Assembly (NCBI GenBank): GCA_023396255.1
Contig: JAEWWU010000004.1
Location: 124,001 to 188,000, forward strand
Length of the DNA stretch: 64,000 bases
DNA from: Bacteroidota bacterium
Lineage (GTDB): Bacteria > Bacteroidota > Bacteroidia > Bacteroidales > Porphyromonadaceae
Direction of reading: 5' to 3'
This document shows positions 17,275 through 25,488 of the stretch, one piece after another (position 1 is the first letter of the stretch; each line of letters begins with the position of its first letter). Under the pieces are notes generated by a model. The model did not search any database. It worked only from the letters and a program-made list of their open reading frames with translations, and had not been told where the DNA came from. The position numbers and the translations under genes were made by a program.

Positions 17275-17978
17275 CCACTTCTTCAACTTTAGAACAACGA
17301 TATGCCCGACAGTTAATTCTTCCCGAGATAGGAATTGACGGGCAGGAAAAATTAGCAAAGGCTTCTGTTGTGGTGGTTGGAGCCGGAGGATTGGGCTCTC
17401 CCATTTTATTGTATTTGGCAGCCGCCGGAATAGGCAAGATAGGCATCATTGATTGTGATGTGGTAAATGTCTCTAATTTGCAAAGACAGATCTTATACCA
17501 TACAGCCAACTTGGGACAAAAGAAAGCCCTATTGGCAGCCCGAAGGCTTCACGGACTTAATCCCCATATCGTTGTAGAGGCTTATCCCATTCAATTACAA
17601 AAGGAAAATATCGGCAACCTTCTACACGATTACGAAATTATTGTAGATGCCTGCGATAACTATGCAACACGGTTATTGCTGGACCAATATACTGCCGAAC
17701 AGAAAAAGCCATACGTGTATGGGAGCATCGAGGGTTTTTGCGGTCAATCTTCCGTTTTCAACTACGCAGGAGCCAAAGGGTACCGAGATCTTTACCCCGA
17801 TATAAAGGAAGCCGACGATTCTGCCGGAGTTGGTGTTTTAGGAGCTACCGCCGGAGTTATAGGATCGATCCAAGCTGCCGAAACTCTCAAAATAGCCTTG
17901 GGGCTTCCCCCCTCTTTGGTAGGTAAACTGTTCTATTTGAATCTCCTTTCCGGACAAGCCCAATACTTCTCTCTATAA
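17265..17978 (+). CDS. thiF: ThiF/MoeB/HesA-family adenylyltransferase
   Basis: Adenylates the C-terminal glycine of ThiS before sulfur transfer. From 17265 (MDLTTSSTLEQRYARQ) it is 237 residues; an ATG at 17247 lies further inside thiH. Nucleotide-binding VVVGAGGLGSP, DCDVVNVSNLQRQILY with the arginine finger, VDACDNYATR and GVLGATAGVIGSIQAAE are present. The zinc Cys pairs of E. coli ThiF/MoeB are missing: the usual CxxC before LYPD reads GYRDLYPD, and no second CxxC follows. It is the last thi gene before a terminator. Confidence 0.92.
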   Translation: MDLTTSSTLEQRYARQLILPEIGIDGQEKLAKASVVVVGAGGLGSPILLYLAAAGIGKIGIIDCDVVNVSNLQRQILYHTANLGQKKALLAARRLHGLNPHIVVEAYPIQLQKENIGNLLHDYEIIVDACDNYATRLLLDQYTAEQKKPYVYGSIEGFCGQSSVFNYAGAKGYRDLYPDIKEADDSAGVGVLGATAGVIGSIQAAETLKIALGLPPSLVGKLFYLNLLSGQAQYFSL

Positions 17979-17985
17979 CAAAATC

Positions 17986-18029
17986 AAAAGCCTCCTTGTT
18001 TCTGAATACAGATTTCAAGGAGGCTTTTT
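17986..18029. terminator. Bidirectional terminator between thiF and fumarase
   Basis: AAAAGCCTCCTTG (17986-17998) and CAAGGAGGCTTTTT (18016-18029) form a perfect 13-bp stem with T runs on both strands, so it can end both the thi operon and the convergent fumarase gene. Confidence 0.9.
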
Positions 18030-18050
18030 GTATCTAAGGGCGATGAAGTT

Positions 18051-19703
18051 TTACTGAAGAGAACAGCCCTGACATTTTTGAGTTATTTCTTGAAAGAAGT
18101 CCGTTCCTTTGTCATCCACAAGGATGAAAGCAGGGAAATCTTGTACCTCTATTTTCCAAATAGCCTCCATACCCAGTTCCGGATACTCCAAACACTCCAC
18201 TTTTTTGATACTCTCTTGAGCCAATACGGCTGCCGGACCTCCAATACTTCCCAAATAAAATCCGCCATATTTGTGACAAGAGTCCGTCACCTGTTTGCTT
18301 CTGTTTCCCTTGGCAATCATAATCATACTTCCCCCGTGGTTCTGGAATAGTTCTACGTACGAATCCATTCTCCCTGCAGTTGTTGGACCAAAGGAACCAG
18401 AAGGCAACCCTTGAGGAGTCTTGGCCGGCCCTGCATAGTAAATGGGATGATCTTTGATGTATTGGGGTAGACCTTCGCCCCGATCCAAACGCTCTTTCAA
18501 TTTGGCGTGGGCAATATCTCTACCGACTATTATGGTCCCGGAAAGAGACAACCGGGTAGCCACCGGATATTTGCTCAACTCAGCCAAGATATCCGCCATT
18601 GGGCGATTGAGATCTATACGAACGACCTCTCCTTCTCTCTCCGTCACATTACGATAAGAAGGTGGAATAAGGCGTGCAGGGTTGGTTTCCAATCGCTCTA
18701 TCCAGATACCGTCTTTGTTTATTTTTGCCTTGATGTTTCGGTCAGCCGAACAGCTAACTCCCATCCCTACGGGACAAGAGGCCCCGTGCCGGGGTAATCG
18801 GATTACCCTTATATCGTGAGCAAAATATTTACCGCCAAACTGAGCACCCAGTCCCAATTGATGCGCCTCTTGCAACAAGCGTTCTTCCAAAGCAATATCT
18901 CTAAAAGCTCTTCCCCCCTCATTTCCTTCGGTTGGCAAAGAGTCGTAGTATTTGGTACTGGCCAACTTCACCGTTTTGAGATTTGTTTCAGCAGAAGTTC
19001 CGCCAATAACAAAGGCTATGTGATAGGGAGGGCAAGCCGCCGTTCCCAAACTTCTCATCTTGTCAACCAAGAAAGGTATCAAAGTATCTGGGTTTAACAA
19101 AGCCTTGGTCTCTTGATAGAGGTAGGTTTTATTCGCAGACCCTCCTCCTTTTGCAACACAGAGAAATTTGTATTCATCCCCTTGAACCGCCATCAAATCG
19201 ATCTGTGCCGGCAAATTACATCCGGTGTTGATTTCTCGGTACATATCCAACGGAGCATTTTGGGAGTAGCGTAAGTTATCCTCGGTGTAGGTATCATAAA
19301 TTCCGTGAGAGATATATTCTTCATCACAAACCCCGGTATAGACATTTTGCCCTTTTTTGCCCAAAACAATAGCGGTCCCGGTGTCTTGACAAAAAGGGAG
19401 CAACCCTTTGGCACTCACCTCTGCATTTCTCAAAAAAGTAAGAGCTACAAACTTATCATTATCGGAAGCCTCACTATCGTTTAAAATTTGCGCCACCTTT
19501 TCTTGGTGTTCGGGACGCAGATAAAAAGAAACATCGTGAAATGCTTGACGTGCCAAGAGCCGAAGCCCTTCAGGGGCTACAACCAACATTTCCCGGCCAT
19601 TAAAATCTTCCGTACGGACGTATTGGTCTGTCAATTTATAATACTCCGTATTGTCCACTCCCAAGGGGAACATTTCTTGGTATACAAAGCTCGGTGTTGC
19701 CAT
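18051..19703 (-). CDS. Fumarate hydratase class I (iron-sulfur)
   Basis: Oxygen-sensitive [4Fe-4S] enzyme interconverting fumarate and malate; in Porphyromonas-type metabolism it probably runs towards fumarate for fumarate respiration. The 550 residues carry the alpha domain (LPFCQDTGTAIV, with cluster Cys105) and the beta domain (FGPTTAGRMDSYVELFQ, SIGGPAAVLAQESIK) in one chain, as in FumA/FumB. Other cluster Cys candidates are in LGTAACPPYHIAFVIGG and GASCPVGMGVSCSADRN. It has a consensus promoter 40-70 nt upstream and converges on the thi operon. Confidence 0.95.
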   Translation of the reverse strand: MATPSFVYQEMFPLGVDNTEYYKLTDQYVRTEDFNGREMLVVAPEGLRLLARQAFHDVSFYLRPEHQEKVAQILNDSEASDNDKFVALTFLRNAEVSAKGLLPFCQDTGTAIVLGKKGQNVYTGVCDEEYISHGIYDTYTEDNLRYSQNAPLDMYREINTGCNLPAQIDLMAVQGDEYKFLCVAKGGGSANKTYLYQETKALLNPDTLIPFLVDKMRSLGTAACPPYHIAFVIGGTSAETNLKTVKLASTKYYDSLPTEGNEGGRAFRDIALEERLLQEAHQLGLGAQFGGKYFAHDIRVIRLPRHGASCPVGMGVSCSADRNIKAKINKDGIWIERLETNPARLIPPSYRNVTEREGEVVRIDLNRPMADILAELSKYPVATRLSLSGTIIVGRDIAHAKLKERLDRGEGLPQYIKDHPIYYAGPAKTPQGLPSGSFGPTTAGRMDSYVELFQNHGGSMIMIAKGNRSKQVTDSCHKYGGFYLGSIGGPAAVLAQESIKKVECLEYPELGMEAIWKIEVQDFPAFILVDDKGTDFFQEITQKCQGCSLQ

Positions 19704-19743
19704 CTTATAGTTTTGGTTAGGTCGTTATACATCTGTTGCACAC

Positions 19744-19774
19744 CAAAAGTAGCAAGAAATAGGTAAGAAACAAA
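19744..19774 (-). promoter_or_regulatory. Promoter of the fumarase gene
   Basis: On the minus strand: TTTG (19774-19771), 19 nt, TACTTTTG (19751-19744). This is an exact consensus match with ideal spacing. Confidence 0.78.
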
Positions 19775-19890
19775 AGCTTTATTCAGCAATTACACTCTCC
19801 CAAGATCACTGCGCAGAAAGACGAACAAAATATCAAATATTTTTCTTCTCGCTCAACCTATTTTGGGGTCTGAGGGCAAGTCGCTTAGAA

Positions 19891-19985
19891 TAATTCCCTG
19901 CGAGGAAAAATTTGCTCGGACGGAATAAAAATTAGTAGGGAATTATCAGAAATTAGTTCCCTCAAAATCACAAAAAAGTAGGGAG
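19891..19985. repeat. Alternating half-site intergenic repeat, copy B
   Basis: Half-sites are TTCCCT (19894-19899), AGGGAA (19937-19942), TTCCCT (19957-19962) and AGGGAG (19980-19985), with gaps of 37, 14 and 17 nt, as in copy A. The middle segment AAAAATTAGTAGGGAATTAT is shared with copy A. The last half-site has one change. Confidence 0.8.
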
Positions 19986-20138
19986 AAAAAATAGATTGGT
20001 AAAAGGGGAGCAGGGAAATCTCTTTTCTTCCTCACATCAAGCAGGCAAACGTTCTTGCGAAGGCTTAGAAGAGAGAGAGTTTGGGCAAAGTTATTTTGAA
20101 GAGGCATTCCCTTTACTGTAGCATCCCTATAAAAAGAG

Positions 20139-20156
20139 ATTCTTAAATCTAAGAAT
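20139..20156. promoter_or_regulatory. Short perfect inverted repeat upstream of the LRR gene
   Basis: ATTCTTA (20139-20145), 4 nt, TAAGAAT (20150-20156), about 70 bp before the -7 box. It could be an operator; there is no other support. Confidence 0.25.
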
Positions 20157-20223
20157 TCTTCACCTCTATTTTGGGGAAATTTCACCTCATCCGTGTTTTA
20201 TAAACGATAAACGTATTTTATAT

Positions 20224-20231
20224 TATATTTG
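20224..20231 (+). promoter_or_regulatory. -7 box of the LRR gene
   Basis: TATATTTG matches TAnnTTTG. The -33 region holds only TTTTA at a longer distance (24 nt). The predicted leader is about 70 nt. Confidence 0.5.
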
Positions 20232-20307
20232 CAAACAGTTGGATATATATGAATACAACAACATATTATTACACAACAAAAAGTCACTATTCAAACAATA
20301 AACATCA

Positions 20308-23300
20308 ATGAGAAAAAATTTACTATTACTCTTAACTCTATTGGTCTCCCTACTGGGTGCCACAGCCCAAACGGAAGTAATCAAATTCAGTGTTAAGCCG
20401 AGTTCTACAAACATCAAGTTTGCTTACCGCTTAGCTAAGAAAGGCGATATGGCAAAAGTAAACTACGGACAGGGCGAAGTTGCCTTTCTGAAGCAAGAGA
20501 GCGATGATTTGGTTGCACACGTTTACGACTTCAAGACGGTTAGCTCGGAAGACAGAATCATTACAATCGAAGCCGACAAGTTGGACCTTATCCGTCTTAC
20601 TTCCACTAATATCAATGGGGTTACGGAAATTGTCTCCAACTCTCTGAAACGCTTCAATAGCGATGTTGCCTCTCTTGTGCTAACACCTAAAATGGACTTC
20701 TCTAAGTGCCCCAATATATTGGAGATAACTCTAAACAACTCCGACGTACAAGAGGTAGACCTGCCCACAGAACCCAAATTGGAAACCTTCCAATGCAGTC
20801 CGGCACTTTTCTCAACAAAAGCCCTTACCCGGCTCGATCTCTCGAAATGCACCCGACTGACCAACGTCGGTCTCCTACAAACGGGGTTGGATACCATTGA
20901 TTTGAGTGGTAGTCCTCAAATGGAAACACTTGTTATTTCTGGATTGAGCACAAAAGTCTACCCAAAAGCTTTGTTGGGAGCCAAGGCAATGAAAAATCTC
21001 AAACGAGTAGACATCAAGATGTGTGCCCTTACCTATGATCAACTTCCCGACCTCAATGAAACTCAACTCGAAAATTTTGTTATTAATAAGTTGCTCTCTC
21101 CACGCATTCCCAAGGATAGAATCAGTGGACTAACCATCGACTTGTCTCATATTAACCGACAAAAAGGTCTTTCTGCTACCGAAGAAAAAACTATTTTCTC
21201 TTGGAAAAGCAAGGATGCTCAGGGAAAATACTCAATAGATATACCAGCAGACAAGATGATAGAGAAAGACGGTGTCTTCACCTTTTCGCCCTCTCTTTTG
21301 GATAAAGATGGTAAGCTCACCGTTCGCTGTTACCTATTTAACCCCGGATACCCCAATATCGCCTACTACTCAACCGGCTATGCCACACTTGCTGAGACTC
21401 TCTCTATGCCAGCTCCATTGGCTACCCTAACAGTGACAAGCGTATCCCCAGGGAAAAACGAAGAGGGTGACCCTATCGAAGAAATCCCTGTGGAGCTTCA
21501 TTTGGGTGCAGAGACTCCCAACACGGTGATCTACATCAACTGGGGAGATGGGGCCATTGAAGAATATACAATTGGTAGCACCGAACCCGTTTCTGTTACC
21601 AAGGAAGTTGATTTGGGTGCAAAAATCAAGCTCTACGGGGCTATTTCTCACTTAGATGCCACTAAAACACAATTGACCGCTTTTGAAATGGGTAGTGCAA
21701 CTTCTCTGAAAGTATTGCGCCTATCTCAAAACAAAATTGCCAATATTGACCTCACCCCAGCAGGGAACCTCAAGGAGTTGATGATTACGGACAATAAGCT
21801 AACCAGTCTCGACTTATCCGGAGTATCTCTTTTGGAAGAATTGTACTGTGGTTGGAACGAACTCAATTCTTTAGATCTGACCCATACGCCCAAACTATCG
21901 GTACTAAACTGCTACAACAATAAATTGAATTCTATCAATGTAACCTCCTTGGCTAATTTGGAAATATTCGTACCATCCGACAACCCGTTCACCACGCCCT
22001 TAGATCTTTCTAAAAACAGCAAACTAAAATCTATTGATGTTTCGAACTGCGGACTGGAAACGCTGCAATTGGGCTCTACTCTGATGGAAAGAATCATTGT
22101 CTTTGGCAACAAACTGACCAAACTGCTCCCCTCTCCCAACGGAATTGCAGAAAGGCTCTACTACATAGACATACGAAAAAATCAGTTCGATGCTTGTGCC
22201 ATAAATGACCTACTGGAATTTTTACCAACCGTAGAAACCGTTTCTGCCAACACACAAAATGCCTACAACATAGCACTGGCCCAGAACCCAGGCTCTGCCA
22301 CCTATGACCCAAGCCGTCTTCCGCAAAGCAAAGAGACCGGAAAAACCACCTGGAAAGCCGATGTAAAAGGGGATGCTACCGGATGTACCTTACCCGAAGA
22401 ATTTATTTCAATTACAACCGCCAAAGAAATTGGCTCTTATATCGGACTGAATATTAAATCCACAGGAGAAATAATCGTAAAAGGTGCCACCTATGACTCT
22501 CCCGGGTATTACCAAATAACAGATAAGGCTATCAAAGTCCATGGTTCAATTACCCATATCGATTGTTCCGGGAACGAACTCACTTCTATCAATGTAACCC
22601 AAGCTAAGAGTCTCAAAGAACTCCTGTGTGACGATAATAAATTACAAGAAATTTCTTTTGGGAAGAACAACGAATCCATCGTAAGACTTTTCTGCGGCAA
22701 CAATCAACTCAAACAACTCAACCTCTCATCTTTGAAGAATCTCGGAGAATTGAGCTGTTTCTTGAACCAATTGACCACACTCGATGTCTCTGCAAATACA
22801 CTCCTTACCTCTCTGATCTGTAGAGAAAATCAGATAACTGGAGTACTGGACTTGAGCAAACAACCCTTGTTAGAATATCTAACCTGTTACAGCAATAGCA
22901 TATCGGCTATCAGATTGGCTCCGAAAAACACTCTTCGCCACATAGAGTGCCAACGTAATGCCATTAAGGACAAGGAGATGACCGAGTTTATGAATGCCTT
23001 GCCAGATTTTGCTGTGTACTCAGATGACGAATGGGATTCTTATATGGGGCTCAACCTGCAAGGCCTCTACATTGTAGATCTCACCAAAGAGAAAGAACAC
23101 AATGTTGCCTACAAGTCGGATGTAGACATTGCTGTTGCCAAAGGGTGGCCCGTGTATAGTATGAACGTAGACAAATACGGAGAGGAAGCTCCCCAACCCT
23201 ACGAAGGCCGTTCCAATTCTATTGAAGCTATTGAAAATGCCTTCATAAGCATCTACCCCAACCCAGCCAGCGAATACGTTTATATCAAAGGGCTTATGCA

Positions 23301-23457
23301 AGGGAGATTTTTACGCTTGTTCTCACCAAGCGGTATCGCGGTGGCAGAAGCACAGGCCGATTCCTTCGGATTAGTTCGGTTTGAAACCAAGCACCTTCCT
23401 GCCGGTACTTATTTCGTTGTCATTAACAACCAAGTACACAAAATAGCAGTGAGATAA
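20308..23457 (+). CDS. Secreted leucine-rich-repeat protein with T9SS C-terminal domain
   Basis: A 1049-residue exported protein. The signal peptide is MRKNLLLLLTLLVSLLGATAQ. Short LRR units of about 20-21 residues occur in blocks near 130-250, 470-640 and 750-900, with patterns such as LKVLRLSQNKIANIDL and LKELLCDDNKLQEISF. A beta-rich segment lies between. The last 75 residues form a type IX secretion sorting domain: ISIYPNPASEYVYIKG, LPAGTYFVVINNQVHKIAVR. The protein should be exported by T9SS and attached to or released from the cell surface. The layout resembles the P. gingivalis internalin-J-like protein; binding partners are not predictable from sequence. Confidence 0.9.
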   Translation: MRKNLLLLLTLLVSLLGATAQTEVIKFSVKPSSTNIKFAYRLAKKGDMAKVNYGQGEVAFLKQESDDLVAHVYDFKTVSSEDRIITIEADKLDLIRLTSTNINGVTEIVSNSLKRFNSDVASLVLTPKMDFSKCPNILEITLNNSDVQEVDLPTEPKLETFQCSPALFSTKALTRLDLSKCTRLTNVGLLQTGLDTIDLSGSPQMETLVISGLSTKVYPKALLGAKAMKNLKRVDIKMCALTYDQLPDLNETQLENFVINKLLSPRIPKDRISGLTIDLSHINRQKGLSATEEKTIFSWKSKDAQGKYSIDIPADKMIEKDGVFTFSPSLLDKDGKLTVRCYLFNPGYPNIAYYSTGYATLAETLSMPAPLATLTVTSVSPGKNEEGDPIEEIPVELHLGAETPNTVIYINWGDGAIEEYTIGSTEPVSVTKEVDLGAKIKLYGAISHLDATKTQLTAFEMGSATSLKVLRLSQNKIANIDLTPAGNLKELMITDNKLTSLDLSGVSLLEELYCGWNELNSLDLTHTPKLSVLNCYNNKLNSINVTSLANLEIFVPSDNPFTTPLDLSKNSKLKSIDVSNCGLETLQLGSTLMERIIVFGNKLTKLLPSPNGIAERLYYIDIRKNQFDACAINDLLEFLPTVETVSANTQNAYNIALAQNPGSATYDPSRLPQSKETGKTTWKADVKGDATGCTLPEEFISITTAKEIGSYIGLNIKSTGEIIVKGATYDSPGYYQITDKAIKVHGSITHIDCSGNELTSINVTQAKSLKELLCDDNKLQEISFGKNNESIVRLFCGNNQLKQLNLSSLKNLGELSCFLNQLTTLDVSANTLLTSLICRENQITGVLDLSKQPLLEYLTCYSNSISAIRLAPKNTLRHIECQRNAIKDKEMTEFMNALPDFAVYSDDEWDSYMGLNLQGLYIVDLTKEKEHNVAYKSDVDIAVAKGWPVYSMNVDKYGEEAPQPYEGRSNSIEAIENAFISIYPNPASEYVYIKGLMQGRFLRLFSPSGIAVAEAQADSFGLVRFETKHLPAGTYFVVINNQVHKIAVR

Positions 23458-23478
23458 TCTCTTGTTTACGTTTCAAAG

Positions 23479-23516
23479 AAAAGGGCATCTTCTTTATAAA
23501 AAGGGGATGCCTTTTT
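23479..23516 (+). terminator. Intrinsic terminator after the LRR gene
   Basis: AAAAGGGCATC and GATGCCTTTTT form a stem with one bulged G, followed by T5. Its T run overlaps the -33 element of the rpsO promoter. Confidence 0.7.
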
Positions 23517-23543
23517 GCTTCTTACAAGTTTTTTATACCTTTG
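23514..23543 (+). promoter_or_regulatory. Promoter of rpsO
   Basis: TTTG (23514-23517), 18 nt, TACCTTTG (23536-23543). The predicted leader is about 80 nt, long enough for S15 autoregulation as known in other bacteria, but I did not identify a specific S15-binding fold. Confidence 0.75.
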
Positions 23544-23626
23544 CAGCCAATCTACCGCAGTTTTTACACTCTTTGAGGTTGTTTTTGCAGCAGGTAGTAT
23601 TATTGTTTAACTCAAAAAAGACTGAA

Positions 23627-23896
23627 ATGTATTTAGATTCAGCTAAGAAGAAAGAACTCTTTGAAAAGTTCGGAGCGTCTGCAACAGACACAGGTAGCGT
23701 AGAAAGCCAGGTAGCACTCTTTACCTATCGTATTTCTCACCTTACCGAACACCTAAAACAAAATCGCAAAGACCACGCCACGGCTCGTGCTTTGAAGATG
23801 TTGGTTGGTAAGCGTCGTCGTCTCTTGGATTATACAGCCAAAAAAGACATCGAACGTTACCGCAAACTCATTGCCGCTTTAGGGCTTCGCAAGTAA
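23627..23896 (+). CDS. rpsO: 30S ribosomal protein S15
   Basis: An 89-residue primary binding protein of 16S rRNA in the small subunit. The start is at MYLDSAKKKEL (23627); the longer frame back to 23462 runs through the upstream terminator and promoter and is rejected. Family motifs are present: TDTGSVESQVALFTYRI, LTEHLKQNRKDHATARAL, and VGKRRRLLDY. It is a single gene followed by its own terminator. Confidence 0.97.
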   Translation: MYLDSAKKKELFEKFGASATDTGSVESQVALFTYRISHLTEHLKQNRKDHATARALKMLVGKRRRLLDYTAKKDIERYRKLIAALGLRK

Positions 23897-23931
23897 TCGG
23901 AATAGTATTTCGAACTTCGGTTCATTGGTAA

Positions 23932-23980
23932 AAAAAGAGAAACTCTCGAACGTTTGCTCCGGGGGTTTCTCTTTCTTTTT
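23932..23980 (+). terminator. Intrinsic terminator after rpsO
   Basis: AAAGAGAAAC (23934-23943) and GTTTCTCTTT (23965-23974) pair perfectly over 10 bp and are followed by a T-rich run. Confidence 0.8.
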
Positions 23981-23993
23981 ATTTCTCCAAGAA

Positions 23994-24025
23994 ATTGCTT
24001 TAAGAAATCGGTTTTATTATCTTTG
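23994..24025 (+). promoter_or_regulatory. Promoter of pyrH-frr
   Basis: ATTG (23994-23997), 20 nt, TATCTTTG (24018-24025). The predicted leader is about 43 nt. Confidence 0.65.
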
Positions 24026-24072
24026 CACTATATAAATTTAAGCTAAGGGTACCAACCCAAAAAGAAAAACCG

Positions 24073-24789
24073 ATGAATAATCCCACATACAAAAGAGTAT
24101 TGCTCAAATTGAGCGGAGAATCTTTGGCAGGGAGTGCCAAAAATGGAATTTCTCCTGAACAGTTGCGCTCCTATGCACAACAGATTGCCGATTTATCAAG
24201 CAAAGGAGTTGAAGTAGCTATTGTTGTGGGTGGTGGAAATATTTTTCGTGGATTGAGCGGAGCCGCCCAAGGCTTTGACCGAGTAAAGGGAGATCGTATG
24301 GGTATGCTCGCCACAGTAATCAACGCCTTAGCTCTGTCTGCCTCTGTAGAAGAATTGGGGGTCAAGTCTGTGGTAATGACGGCAACCCCTATGGAACCGT
24401 TTGCTCGCTATTATGATGCCATAGAAGGGCGTCGATTGTTGGAACAAGGGTACGTCGTTTTTATTGCCGGAGGAACCGGTAATCCTTTTTTCACCACAGA
24501 CACAGCTTCGGCACTCAGAGGAGTTGAACTCAAGGCCGATGTAATGCTCAAAGGCACTCGGGTAGATGGCATATACACCGCCGACCCGGAAAAAGATCCC
24601 TCGGCGACCAAAATAGATCGAATCTCTTACGACGAAATTTATGTCAAAAACCTTCGTGTAATGGACTTAACTGCCACGACTTTGTGTAAAGAAAACAATC
24701 TGCCCATCGTCGTTTTCGATATGGATACCTCGGGAAACCTTGCCAAAGTAATTATGGGAGAAAACATCGGTACCACGGTACACAACTAA
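24073..24789 (+). CDS. pyrH: Uridylate kinase
   Basis: Phosphorylates UMP to UDP in pyrimidine nucleotide synthesis; hexameric bacterial amino-acid-kinase fold. The 238 residues include LLKLSGESLAG, VVVGGGNIFRG, DRMGMLATVINALAL, and the C-terminal DLTATTLCKENNLPIVVFDM. Length and motifs are normal. It is followed 37 nt later by frr, the arrangement found in many bacteria. Confidence 0.97.
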   Translation: MNNPTYKRVLLKLSGESLAGSAKNGISPEQLRSYAQQIADLSSKGVEVAIVVGGGNIFRGLSGAAQGFDRVKGDRMGMLATVINALALSASVEELGVKSVVMTATPMEPFARYYDAIEGRRLLEQGYVVFIAGGTGNPFFTTDTASALRGVELKADVMLKGTRVDGIYTADPEKDPSATKIDRISYDEIYVKNLRVMDLTATTLCKENNLPIVVFDMDTSGNLAKVIMGENIGTTVHN

Positions 24790-24826
24790 TCTTGGGTGTA
24801 AATACAGCAAAAAACCAAAATAAAAT

Positions 24827-25387
24827 ATGAACGCAAAAGATTTTACAGAAAGTACGCAAGCCAAAATGCGTAAAACGGTAGAGTATTTGGACGAAAAACT
24901 GGCCCACATACGTGCCGGAAAAGCCAATCCGAAAATCTTGGACGACGTCCTTGTCAATTGCTATGATTCTATGATGCCCATCAATCAGGTTGCCACCGTA
25001 ACGGTTCCGGATGCTAAAACAATTGCTATCACCCCTTGGGACAAGAAGAATATAAGGGATATAGAAAAAGCCATTATGGATTCTCCCATCGGTATCACTC
25101 CGGAAAATAACGGAGAAACTATCCGCCTGTGTTTGCCCCCGCTTACCGAAGAACGGCGTAAACAACTGGTAAAACAAGTAAAAGGAGAAGTCGAAGAGGC
25201 TAAAATAAGTATCCGCAACTTCCGTCGCGAAGCCATAGAAGCGGCTAAGAAAAGCGTGAAAAACGATGGTACTCCCGAAGATGTTGCCAAGGAGGTGGAA
25301 GCAGATATGCAGAAAATTCACGACAAATTTATAGAAGAGATTGACAAAGTTTTTGCGGCTAAAGAAAAGGAAATCCTCACCGTATAA
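24827..25387 (+). CDS. frr: Ribosome recycling factor
   Basis: With EF-G it splits post-termination ribosomes. The 186 residues form the usual two-domain L shape. Visible motifs are MRKTVEYLDEKLAHIRAGKANP, PINQVATVTVPDAKTIAITPWD, IRLCLPPLTEERRKQLVKQ and a C-terminal coiled-coil helix. It is the second gene of the pyrH-frr unit and ends before a long terminator. Confidence 0.97.
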   Translation: MNAKDFTESTQAKMRKTVEYLDEKLAHIRAGKANPKILDDVLVNCYDSMMPINQVATVTVPDAKTIAITPWDKKNIRDIEKAIMDSPIGITPENNGETIRLCLPPLTEERRKQLVKQVKGEVEEAKISIRNFRREAIEAAKKSVKNDGTPEDVAKEVEADMQKIHDKFIEEIDKVFAAKEKEILTV

Positions 25388-25400
25388 AACCCACAAATAG

Positions 25401-25454
25401 GAAAAAGAGGTTTGTTTCCCCTTTTCTTTAGGGGCAAGCCTCTTTTTCTTTTAT
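25401..25454 (+). terminator. Intrinsic terminator after frr
   Basis: GAAAAAGAGGTTTG and CAAGCCTCTTTTTC pair over 14 positions (one G-T), enclosing a smaller CCCC/GGGG hairpin, and are followed by TTTTA. Confidence 0.8.
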
Positions 25455-25488
25455 CTTCTTTCCCCATTTTCCTAAAAAAGAAGTTCTC

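Larger units (their letters stand above)
19775..20307. other. Long intergenic region between divergent fumarase and LRR genes
   Basis: About 530 bp without a believable gene. It contains the alternating half-site repeat (19891-19985), a short perfect inverted repeat (20139-20156) and a -7 box (20224-20231). The remainder is AT-rich and shows nothing I recognise. Confidence 0.6.

Noticed and set aside
23462..23626. N-terminal extension of rpsO
   Set aside because: The extra 55 codons lie over a terminator and a consensus promoter; S15 homology begins at 23627.
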